Positions 7,456 through 13,299 of a DNA stretch of 15,769 nt are shown in pieces; within the stretch, counting starts at the first letter, position 1, and the number at the start of each line of letters is the position of its first letter. The position numbers were made by a program, and so were the translations under genes. The DNA is from Candidatus Segetimicrobium genomatis (lineage in GTDB: Bacteria > Sysuimicrobiota > Sysuimicrobiia > Sysuimicrobiales > Segetimicrobiaceae). The notes under the pieces are model-generated. The model made no database searches and was not told where the DNA came from. It worked only from the letters and a program-made list of their open reading frames with translations. The stretch is from contig VBAO01000077.1 of NCBI GenBank assembly GCA_005883865.1, positions 1 through 15,769 on the forward strand. Reading direction: 5' to 3'.

Positions 7456-8237
7456 CGCGCCGGTCCGCCGGGGTGCGGAGGAATGACCTGCTCGAGCTCG
7501 CAATCGCCGCCGCGCGGTCGGGCGGGGCGATCCTGCGCGAGCGCTATGGCCGTCCCGGGCGGATCACGATGAAGCCGGGGGGAGCCGGTCCGGTCTCCGA
7601 CGCCGACCTGGCGAGTGAGGCCGCGATCTTGGCGCGGCTCCGGGAGACGTCTCTTCCTATCCTGTCCGAGGAGTCGGGAGGGGCCAGATCTGGCCGGCGC
7701 TGGATCGTGGATCCCCTCGACGGCACGGGGAACTTTATCCGCCACCTTCCATGGTTCGGCGTTGGTATCGCGCTCGCGACGGACGACATCGTCGAGCTGG
7801 GCGTCGTGTACGCGCCGATCACCGACGAGGTGTTCGCCGCGGCGCGCGGGCGGGGCGCCACGCTCAATGGGAAGCGCCTGCGGGTCTCTGAGACGGCGTT
7901 GCTCGCTCAGAGCTGCATCGCGACCTCGATCGACCACGGGATGTGCGCCGTTCCGGCGCGGATCCGGCGGTTCGCGCGAGTCGCCGCGCGGGTGGGGGAG
8001 ATGCGGAGCCCAAACGCGGCGCTCGTGGACCTGGCATACGTCGCGGCCGGGCGGACGGACGGATTCTGGGAGGACGGCCTCTCCCCCTGGGACATCGCGG
8101 CAGGCAGCGTGCTCGTGGTGGAAGCGGGTGGCGTGACCTCTGGCCTCAAGGGGACCCCACTCCGGCTCGGCCAGCGCTCGATCGTCGCCACGAACGGCCG
8201 AATCCACGCCGAAATGACCGCGGCGCTCCGGGGGTAA
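7452..8237 (+). CDS. Inositol monophosphatase family phosphatase
   Basis: A 261-residue Mg-dependent phosphatase of the IMPase/FBPase superfamily. Visible motifs are the metal ligands E73-E74 in LSEESG, the hallmark WIVDPLDGTGNF with D87, D90, G91 and T92, and the C-terminal SPWDIAAG with D214. Together these give the full three-metal active site. Family members act on inositol 1-phosphate, histidinol phosphate, fructose 1,6-bisphosphate or PAP; the motifs do not separate these. The start is a GTG inside a GTGA overlap with the phosphodiesterase stop, implying coupled translation and a shared pathway. Following a phosphodiesterase, the obvious role is to remove the phosphate left on the released polyol or sugar. 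It is 27 bp from the next gene. Confidence 0.92.
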   Translation: MTRRSAGVRRNDLLELAIAAARSGGAILRERYGRPGRITMKPGGAGPVSDADLASEAAILARLRETSLPILSEESGGARSGRRWIVDPLDGTGNFIRHLPWFGVGIALATDDIVELGVVYAPITDEVFAAARGRGATLNGKRLRVSETALLAQSCIATSIDHGMCAVPARIRRFARVAARVGEMRSPNAALVDLAYVAAGRTDGFWEDGLSPWDIAAGSVLVVEAGGVTSGLKGTPLRLGQRSIVATNGRIHAEMTAALRG

Positions 8238-8264
8238 TGGCCTTGGGCGTCGAGGGGGCCGGCG

Positions 8265-8954
8265 ATGTTTGACCTTCCGCCCCGGTCTGTGTTTGAACCT
8301 CCGAGTTACCCCAACGTGTGGTTCTACGTGCGCGATACCCTGGTCGCATCCCACGTCGAGGCGGTCAACTTCGTGATCGGCTGGCTGCGCGACCGCTGCG
8401 GCATCAAGAACGACTTCATCGGCTTCAAACCCCCCGAGGCGTCGGACACGCAGGCCCGCCTCCACGGCCTGCAGCCGTGGCGGGAGGCATCCAATCCCAT
8501 GCTCAACCACGCGCACGACCTCCACATCCGCTACTACTACATCGCCCTGAGGCAGCGGCATCACGAGCGCGTCCCCGCGCCGATGCCCGCCGGCGGGCAC
8601 TACTTCCGGTTTGCCGGGAGCGTCCACTACGAGGTCGAGGACGAGCACCCGCTCCATCCCGACGTCCACGAGTGCCCGTACTGCGGCCGGACGGGGATGT
8701 ATTCGGGCGCGGAAGATCTCTTCGCCGGCGTGCACGAGCCTCTCGGGCTCGAGCTCCTTCTCTACGGCACGATTCGCGGGAATCGCGTCACGGGCATCGA
8801 TGAGCGTCCCGTTGCGGGCCTGAGTGCGTTGAAGGAGACGCACACGATCGAGATTCACCGGCTCCGCCCCTCTCGACCTGACATGAACATTGCCGACCTG
8901 TCCGTGGTCGCGATCGATCACAAGACCGCCCCGCCGCGAGGGCGAGGGGCATGA
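8265..8954 (+). CDS. Unrecognised His/Cys-rich protein of the operon, probable metal-binding
   Basis: A 229-residue protein I do not recognise. It has no signal peptide or membrane segment and is probably cytoplasmic. About 16 histidines give a His content near 7%. They cluster in NHAHDLH followed by RQRHH, and in a striking set H128-x2-H131-x3-H135-x-C137-P-Y-C140-G, which looks like a zinc or iron site. The only other Cys is C45. The N-terminus (SVFEPPSYPNVWFYVRDTL) is aromatic-rich. The ATG at 8265 follows gaggggg at normal spacing, and the gene overlaps the downstream isomerase by ATGA, so it is a genuine operon member co-translated with sugar enzymes. Base composition matches its neighbours. 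It might be a metalloenzyme acting on the imported compound, or a metal-dependent binding protein; the sequence does not decide. Confidence 0.8.
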   Translation: MFDLPPRSVFEPPSYPNVWFYVRDTLVASHVEAVNFVIGWLRDRCGIKNDFIGFKPPEASDTQARLHGLQPWREASNPMLNHAHDLHIRYYYIALRQRHHERVPAPMPAGGHYFRFAGSVHYEVEDEHPLHPDVHECPYCGRTGMYSGAEDLFAGVHEPLGLELLLYGTIRGNRVTGIDERPVAGLSALKETHTIEIHRLRPSRPDMNIADLSVVAIDHKTAPPRGRGA

Positions 8955-9778
8955 TCCTCGGCGCGTGCGCCTGGATCTACGGGGAGGCGCCCCTCGCGGA
9001 GACCTTGGCGCGGATCGCCGGCGCCGGCTGTGATGGGATCGAACTCCTCGGTGAGCCCGACCTCGTGGGGGTGGCCGACGTCCGGGCGCTGTTGGCGCGC
9101 CACGATCTCACGCCGGTGGCTCTGACCGCCTCGTGTAAGTCTCCAGAGACGCGACGCGATCTGGCGCACCCCGATCCTACCATCCGCGACGACGCGATTG
9201 CCTACCTCGTGCGGTGCGTGAGGTTCGCCGCCGATGTCGGTATCCCGCTCGACCAGATGCTTCCGTCGGGTGAGAGCCGCCTGATGCCGTTGGCATGTCG
9301 AGACGATGAGTGGCGCTGGTCGATCGAGGGGATGCGGACGGGCGCGCGCGAGGCGGAGCGATTGGGCGTTCGGCTCGCCGTCGAGCCGGTCAACCGCTAT
9401 GAGGCATTCCTCGTGACGTCCTCGGAGACCGCCCTCGCCTACCTCGATGCCGTCGGCTCGCCGTGGGTCGGCCTGACGCTCGATCTCTTCCATGCAAACA
9501 TCGAGGAGCGCGCGATCTCGGACGCGATCCGCGCCGCGGGCAGCCGGCTGTGGCATGTCCACGTGGCCGACACCAACCGTGAGGGCCTGGGCCGGGGACA
9601 CCTCGACCTCGACGCGTGCGTCGCCGCGCTGCGCAGTGTGGCATACACGGGGGCCCTCGTCCTCGAGGTCGTTCCGCCCGGGCCGGATCCGTTCCGGCCG
9701 ATCAAGGACGGCCGCTCCTCGATGATGATCGACGGGTACCTTCGCGACTCGGTGGCGCGGCTCCGGGGCCTTGGTTGA
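8951..9778 (+). CDS. Sugar phosphate isomerase/epimerase family TIM-barrel protein
   Basis: A 275-residue protein of the xylose-isomerase-like TIM-barrel (AP endonuclease 2) family, which includes IolE/IolI inosose enzymes, tagatose/psicose epimerases and hydroxypyruvate isomerase. The divalent-metal ligand set is visible: E145 in VEPVNRYE, D178 in LTLDLFH with H181, H204 in WHVHVADTN (D207 close by), H217 in GRGHLD, and E239 in VLEVVP. The N-terminus MILGACAWIYGE is the usual first barrel strand. The gene begins by ATGA overlap with the unknown protein. Its last codons (LRGLG, stop TGA 9776-9778) lie on DNA that also encodes the start of a LivF remnant in another frame, so the native C-terminus may have been replaced by a rearrangement. 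It probably catalyses an aldose/ketose or inosose rearrangement. Confidence 0.9.
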   Translation: MILGACAWIYGEAPLAETLARIAGAGCDGIELLGEPDLVGVADVRALLARHDLTPVALTASCKSPETRRDLAHPDPTIRDDAIAYLVRCVRFAADVGIPLDQMLPSGESRLMPLACRDDEWRWSIEGMRTGAREAERLGVRLAVEPVNRYEAFLVTSSETALAYLDAVGSPWVGLTLDLFHANIEERAISDAIRAAGSRLWHVHVADTNREGLGRGHLDLDACVAALRSVAYTGALVLEVVPPGPDPFRPIKDGRSSMMIDGYLRDSVARLRGLG

Positions 9779-9911
9779 ACAGAACGTGAGCCGGGCGTTG
9801 ACCCTGGTCCGGCGAGCCTATGTGCTGGAGAGCGGCAGGGTCGTGATGCAGGGCGCCAGCGCAGAGCTGGCAAACAACAAGCAGGTGCAGGCGGCCTACC
9901 TCGGCATCTAA
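9771..9911 (+). pseudogene. LivF-type branched-chain amino acid ABC ATPase, C-terminal remnant
   Basis: From 9771 a frame with no start of its own reads LVEQNVSRALTLVRRAYVLE, then SGRVVMQGASAELANNKQV and AAYLGI, ending at TAA 9909-9911. These 46 residues match the end of LivF-family ATPases: the 'LVEQN' strand after Walker B, 'a-YVLE-GRvv-G-a-eL' and the terminal 'AYLG'. Walker A, the signature motif and Walker B are absent, so it cannot work. Upstream in-frame codons belong to the isomerase gene in another frame, so the breakpoint is near 9768-9771. It marks the scar of a deletion or recombination that removed the rest of a branched-chain transporter locus. The identification rests on motif recognition and is strong for so short a piece. 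Confidence 0.82.
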
Positions 9912-9917
9912 CGGACG

Positions 9918-9932
9918 TCGCCGTTACGGCGA
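9918..9932 (+). other. Small hairpin after the LivF remnant
   Basis: tcgccg (9918-9923) and cggcga (9927-9932) are perfect complements around a tta loop, seven bases after the LivF remnant stop. There is no T-run. It may be what is left of the terminator of the old transporter operon; it could equally be chance in GC-rich DNA. Confidence 0.3.
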
Positions 9933-9974
9933 TGGGTGGTAGTCACGACGTCACGACGCACAGGGGGGACCATC

Positions 9975-10871
9975 ATGGTGGAGGCGCAGCTGCCGCGCAT
10001 TGGGTTCGTTGGACTGGGCTCCATGGGGTCGCGCATGGCACGAAGGCTGCTCGACCGAGGCTATCCGATGACCGTGTACAATCGCACCACGGCCAAGGTG
10101 GAGCCGCTGCGTGCGGCGGGTGCGGTACGGGAGGACACTCCCAGGGCGGTTGCCGAGCAGTCCGACGTGGTCCTGTACTCGCTGGCCGACGACGCGGCGG
10201 TGAGCGACGTCGTGCTCGGGGCCGATGGTCTGCTGGCGGGCGCGCGGCCCGGAGCCGTCTTTGTGGACCTCAGCACGGTGCTACCGGAGACGTCGCGGGC
10301 GATGTCCGCGGCCGCCGAGCCCAAGGGCGTGGCCGTGATGGACGCCCCGGTATCCGGGAGTACGCCGCAGGCGCAAGAGGGCACGCTGGCGATCTTCGTC
10401 GGGGGGGACCGGCAGGTCTACGCGGGGCAGACGCCTCTCCTGGATGTGCTCGGCCGCCACGTTTACCTGGGTCGCCACGGTGCCGGGGCTACCATGAAAC
10501 TGGTGGCGAACACCTTGCTGGGCTTGGGGATGGAGGCGCTGGCTGAAGCAGCCGCGCTCGGACGAAAGGCTGGGTTGGACACCAGGGCGATGCTCGACAC
10601 GCTGGCGCACACCAGCGTGGTGTCCCCGGCGCAGCAGGGAAAGTTCGATAACATCGTACGCGGAGAGTATCCCGCGACCTTTCCGCTGCGCCTCATGTCC
10701 AAGGACTTCGGTCTGGTGCTTCGATTGGCGGAGTCGCTGTCGGTCGCGATGCCGGCGGTGGCGGTGGCGCGGCAGACCGATCTCATCGAACAGGCCCGGA
10801 CCGGAGGGCACGAAGAAGACTTCTCCGTCGTGGCCCGGACGCTTCAGGAGCTCGCGGGTGTGCCGTCATGA
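9975..10871 (+). CDS. NAD(P)-dependent beta-hydroxyacid dehydrogenase (3-hydroxyisobutyrate dehydrogenase family)
   Basis: A 298-residue oxidoreductase. Residues 8-20 hold the Rossmann motif RIGFVGLGSMGSRMA, and TVYNRTTAK marks the end of the second strand, where NADP-preferring members carry N-R-T. The substrate motif DAPVSGSTPQAQEGTL and the catalytic Lys K175 in GATMKLVAN are intact, and KDFGLVL lies in the C-terminal helical domain. Family members oxidise 3-hydroxyisobutyrate, tartronate semialdehyde, 6-phosphogluconate-like or glyoxylate-type substrates. Although the frame is open to 9936, ATG 9975 is preferred because ggggggacc sits just before it and homology begins at its first residues. 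It overlaps the SnoaL-like gene by ATGA, so the two form a small operon. Its job next to sugar-acid enzymes may be reduction of a semialdehyde, which is inference only. Confidence 0.92.
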   Translation: MVEAQLPRIGFVGLGSMGSRMARRLLDRGYPMTVYNRTTAKVEPLRAAGAVREDTPRAVAEQSDVVLYSLADDAAVSDVVLGADGLLAGARPGAVFVDLSTVLPETSRAMSAAAEPKGVAVMDAPVSGSTPQAQEGTLAIFVGGDRQVYAGQTPLLDVLGRHVYLGRHGAGATMKLVANTLLGLGMEALAEAAALGRKAGLDTRAMLDTLAHTSVVSPAQQGKFDNIVRGEYPATFPLRLMSKDFGLVLRLAESLSVAMPAVAVARQTDLIEQARTGGHEEDFSVVARTLQELAGVPS

Positions 10872-11218
10872 CGCAACGAGGAGCTCCAAAAATCATGGAT
10901 GTTGCGTCGCTTCATGCACCTCTTGTTCGGCGGACCATCGAAACGATCAATGCGGGACGGCTCGATGAGTTTATGGCGCTATTCGCCCGCGACGCCACGG
11001 TCGTCGATGGGCCGCCGTATCATGGGCACGCGGCTATTCGCACATGGGCGCAACGAGAAACGTTTGGGGTGCAGATGCACATTGACGTGATGCACGAGAA
11101 GAACGCGGAGGGAACCGCCGTCGATGTGAATGTGACGTCTACAGGCGGGTATTCCGGGCCCGGCACTTTTCTCTTTACCATTGGAGGAGGCCTGATCGAA
11201 CGTTTGGTGATCCGCTAG
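10868..11218 (+). CDS. SnoaL-like / NTF2-fold family protein
   Basis: A 116-residue protein with the NTF2-like pattern: an N-terminal helix (VRRTIETINAGRLDEFMALF), then A-D-A-T-V-V-DGPPYHG, the AIRTWAQRE helix and a run of strands finishing GTFLFTIGGGLIERLVIR. This matches small SnoaL-like polyketide-cyclase or ketosteroid-isomerase-fold proteins, which form a cone-shaped pocket and may be enzymes or binding proteins. The start lies in an ATGA overlap with the dehydrogenase, so the two are probably co-translated. An in-frame ATG a few codons in (MDVASL) is a possible alternative start. A+T content rises slightly compared with neighbours. Substrate and reaction cannot be inferred. Confidence 0.8.
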   Translation: MTQRGAPKIMDVASLHAPLVRRTIETINAGRLDEFMALFARDATVVDGPPYHGHAAIRTWAQRETFGVQMHIDVMHEKNAEGTAVDVNVTSTGGYSGPGTFLFTIGGGLIERLVIR

Positions 11219-11391
11219 GATCGGGAAGAATTGCTGGCTCGCGTCGCCCTGGGTCGATGCGGTTATCCTCGCCTACACCCCCGCCTGGAACCGAGCGAGA
11301 GAATGAGCGCCCCTCACCGAACACACGCTCGTAGAGTCGATTCGCGAGAATTCCGGTGTGGATTAGGGATTAGTGGTACGATACCCTCTGA

Positions 11392-11520
11392 GATGGTTTG
11401 ACACCACAAAAATCGATCGCCGAGATCGCGTCTACCGCCGGATTCAGCGACCAGAGCCGCCTAACGAGCCACTTCAAGCGCCGGTTCGGTGTCACGCCTC
11501 AGAAGTGCCGCAAGAAATGA
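11392..11520 (+). pseudogene. AraC-family transcription regulator, C-terminal DNA-binding remnant
   Basis: The frame between the stop at 11389 and TGA 11518-11520 has no start codon but reads KSIAEIASTAGFSDQSRLTS, then HFKRRFGVTPQKCRK. This is the second helix-turn-helix of AraC-type regulators: 'sIaeIA-aaGFsdqShl-r-FkrrfGvTP-yR'. Only about 42 residues remain; the first helix-turn-helix and the sensing domain are missing, so it is not functional. It sits in the degraded stretch before the HdeD gene. The match to the AraC signature is close enough to be confident despite the short length. Confidence 0.8.
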
Positions 11521-11783
11521 CGGGGGATTAGCATCGGGCTGTTCGCAGGTCTCATTGAGAGACACCCGTGGGGTCCCCAGCCGACATCCGGCCCGGCGGC
11601 GATCCAGACCGACGCGCTTCGCAGAAATGTTCAACCTTCCGGGGCATTTTGTCCAATTCCACCCGGCCCTCGCCGGCATACGCTTGCTACATGATCTGGA
11701 TTCTGCTTGGCTATCGGGCTCATGCACCTCCTCGTTGAGGCATTCAACGTGGAAGGCTCAGGTGCCACAACCGGGACTTATGT

Positions 11784-11798
11784 AAAAGGGGGGAGAGG
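11784..11798 (+). promoter_or_regulatory. Strong ribosome binding site of the HdeD-family gene
   Basis: The run aaaaggggggagagg ends three bases before the ATG at 11802; its ggag core lies six bases from that ATG, which is a good spacing. It favours the first of the two nearby in-frame ATGs (11802 rather than 11808). Confidence 0.55.
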
Positions 11799-11801
11799 TC
11801 G

Positions 11802-12383
11802 ATGTTAATGTTAGCGCACCTTGCGCGAAACTGGTGGGTGTTCGTGTTGCGGGGCGCCGCCGCCGTCCTCTTTGGCGTGCTGGCGTTTGCGCGTCCCGGC
11901 ATTACCCTTGAGGTGTTGGTGTTGCTGTTCGCGTTCTGGGCGCTCTTCGACGGCGTCTTTGCCTTAATCAGCTCGGTGGGGGCGGCTGAAGCGCACGAAC
12001 CGTGGTGGCCCCTCGTGTTGATCGGGCTGTTGGGCATCGCGGCCGGCGTCGTGACGCTGAGATGGCCCGGGATTACTGCCCTGGCGCTTCTCTTGGTCGT
12101 CGCCTATTGGTCGATCTTCAGGGGCATCCTCGAGATCGTCGGCGCGGTTCGTCTGAGAAATCTCATTCAGGGTGAGGGGTGGCTCATCTTCGGCGGGATC
12201 GCGTCAATCGCCTTCGGCGTGTTGCTCGTCATCAATCCGGGATCCGGCCTGCTCGCCGTGGTCTGGTTGGTAGGACTCTATGCCGTGATCTTTGGCATCG
12301 CGCAGATCATGCTGGGCCTTCGCCTCAGGAGCCTGGCGGGCGAGTCGCCGGTCTCGGCCCCTGTCGCTGCCCGAGCCCGCTGA
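11802..12383 (+). CDS. HdeD-family (DUF308) multi-pass membrane protein
   Basis: A 193-residue, very hydrophobic protein with about six membrane segments arranged as repeated helix pairs, each with a 'RG-a-l-G-l-a--P' type motif: RGAAAVLFGVLAFARPGITL near residues 18-37, LIGLLGIAAGVVTLRWPGIT in the middle, and FGGIASIAFGVLLVINPGSG in the last third. This repeated signature defines the HdeD/DUF308 family, named for an E. coli acid-resistance membrane protein; the molecular activity is not known in most bacteria. A short basic tail follows the last helix. It is preceded by the gene-poor stretch and followed by a 208-bp gap, so it is probably monocistronic. The start is supported by a strong ribosome site. 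Confidence 0.9.
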   Translation: MLMLAHLARNWWVFVLRGAAAVLFGVLAFARPGITLEVLVLLFAFWALFDGVFALISSVGAAEAHEPWWPLVLIGLLGIAAGVVTLRWPGITALALLLVVAYWSIFRGILEIVGAVRLRNLIQGEGWLIFGGIASIAFGVLLVINPGSGLLAVVWLVGLYAVIFGIAQIMLGLRLRSLAGESPVSAPVAARAR

Positions 12384-12573
12384 TCTGTCCGCGTAACATG
12401 CCGGCAAACGCCGTCGAGGGCGGCCCATTGCAATCGATGATGCGAGCCAAGCGGGCGCTCGTCCGCCGTAGCCGGCGTTGCGGGCGGGAGCATGGGCGAC
12501 CTTTCGACGGCCGCCGGACGGCCGTGGACAGAGGCGTCATGCGTTAGCGGAGAATACTGGGAGCACGTCTCTC

Positions 12574-12580
12574 AGGAGGG
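12574..12580 (+). promoter_or_regulatory. Ribosome binding site deciding the rhomboid start
   Basis: aggaggg at 12574-12580 lies 11 bases before ATG 12592, somewhat long but the only good site nearby. The frame is open back to 12478, yet the upstream codons encode an Arg-rich stretch unlike rhomboid N-termini, so 12592 is taken as the start. Confidence 0.5.
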
Positions 12581-12591
12581 GAAGTGCGGCG

Positions 12592-13263
12592 ATGCTGTTT
12601 CCACAGCGCGATGAGTCCCGCCCGCTCAGCAGGTTTCCGATCGCGATCGTCCTGGTCGTCGCCGCGAACATCGTGGTCTTCCTCATCGAGCTGGCCTTGG
12701 GGGAAAACTTTATCCTGCGGTATGCGATGAAACCGGCGGAGGTCGCCCGCGGAGAACACCTCGAGACGCTATTCACGTCGATGTTCATGCATGCGAATTT
12801 CTTCCACATTTTCGGGAACATGCTCTACCTGTGGGTGTTCGGCGACGAGCTCGAAGCAAACTACCTCGGCCCGGTCCGCTTCGGACTCTTCTATCTCGTC
12901 TGCGGGCTGGCGGCCGGTGTCCTGCAGATCGCCGTCGATCCGAGCTCCATCGTGCCGAACCTCGGCGCCAGCGGGGCGATCGCCGGCGTACTCGGAGCCT
13001 TCCTGGTTGTCTTTCCGCGCGACCGGATCTTGGTCTACATCTTCCCGTTTTGGCACGCGCGCATCACGGCCCTCCTGTTGATCGGCTTCTGGTTTGTCAG
13101 CCAGTTGATCAGCGGCGTGGGCAGCATCACCTCCGCCACGCAGGAGGGCGTCGCGTACTTCGCCCATATCGGGGGGTTCGTCGCCGGCCTCGTGCTCGTC
13201 AAGCTCTTTGGCGCGGGAAGACACCCGGAGGACGAGCGCGACTCTCTCCAACTCGGAGGCTGA
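12592..13263 (+). CDS. Rhomboid family intramembrane serine protease
   Basis: A 223-residue membrane protease that cleaves substrate helices within the bilayer. The core is clear: H67-x-N69-x2-H72-IFGN in the second helix region (HANFFHIFGNML), catalytic S127 in LGASGAIAGVLGAF (the GxSG motif), and catalytic H192 in FAHIGGFVAGL. All catalytic residues are intact. About six membrane helices can be traced, starting at PIAIVLVVAANIVVFLIELA. The loop after the first helix, with T-L-F-T-S-M-F-M-H, is the typical L1/helix-2 entrance. The soluble ends are short, ending in an acidic tail (PEDERDS). It converges on the cyclase gene with a 36-bp gap. Substrates cannot be predicted, and no cofactor gene is adjacent. 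Confidence 0.95.
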   Translation: MLFPQRDESRPLSRFPIAIVLVVAANIVVFLIELALGENFILRYAMKPAEVARGEHLETLFTSMFMHANFFHIFGNMLYLWVFGDELEANYLGPVRFGLFYLVCGLAAGVLQIAVDPSSIVPNLGASGAIAGVLGAFLVVFPRDRILVYIFPFWHARITALLLIGFWFVSQLISGVGSITSATQEGVAYFAHIGGFVAGLVLVKLFGAGRHPEDERDSLQLGG

Positions 13264-13299
13264 GGCGGCTCGCGCTGAGCACGGGCGTGATCACCAGCC

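Larger units (their letters stand above)
11219..11801. other. 583-bp stretch without an intact gene
   Basis: This interval separates the SnoaL-like gene from the HdeD gene and is visibly richer in A+T than its surroundings. The only recognisable content is the AraC-family tail at 11392-11520. The short frames at 11461-11727 (minus) and 11489-11785 (plus) resemble no protein and overlap each other. The last 20 bases hold the ribosome site of the HdeD gene. I saw no convincing paired -35/-10 promoter, no tRNA and no inverted-repeat ends of an insertion element. It looks like decayed DNA plus a promoter region. Confidence 0.5.

Noticed and set aside
5781..8921. Open minus-strand frame of 1046 codons, antisense to the permease, phosphodiesterase, phosphatase and unknown genes
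   Set aside because: It is rich in Arg, Pro, Gly and Asp with no recognisable domain, and lies exactly opposite four well-supported genes. Long antisense frames are expected in DNA this GC-rich.
9943..9958. Tandem tcacgacg repeat (two units) before the dehydrogenase gene
   Set aside because: Only two 8-bp units, neither an inverted repeat nor placed like an operator; chance is adequate.
11461..11785. Small overlapping frames on both strands in the gene-poor stretch
   Set aside because: Neither translation resembles any protein or has a credible ribosome site, and the minus-strand frame overlaps the AraC remnant.
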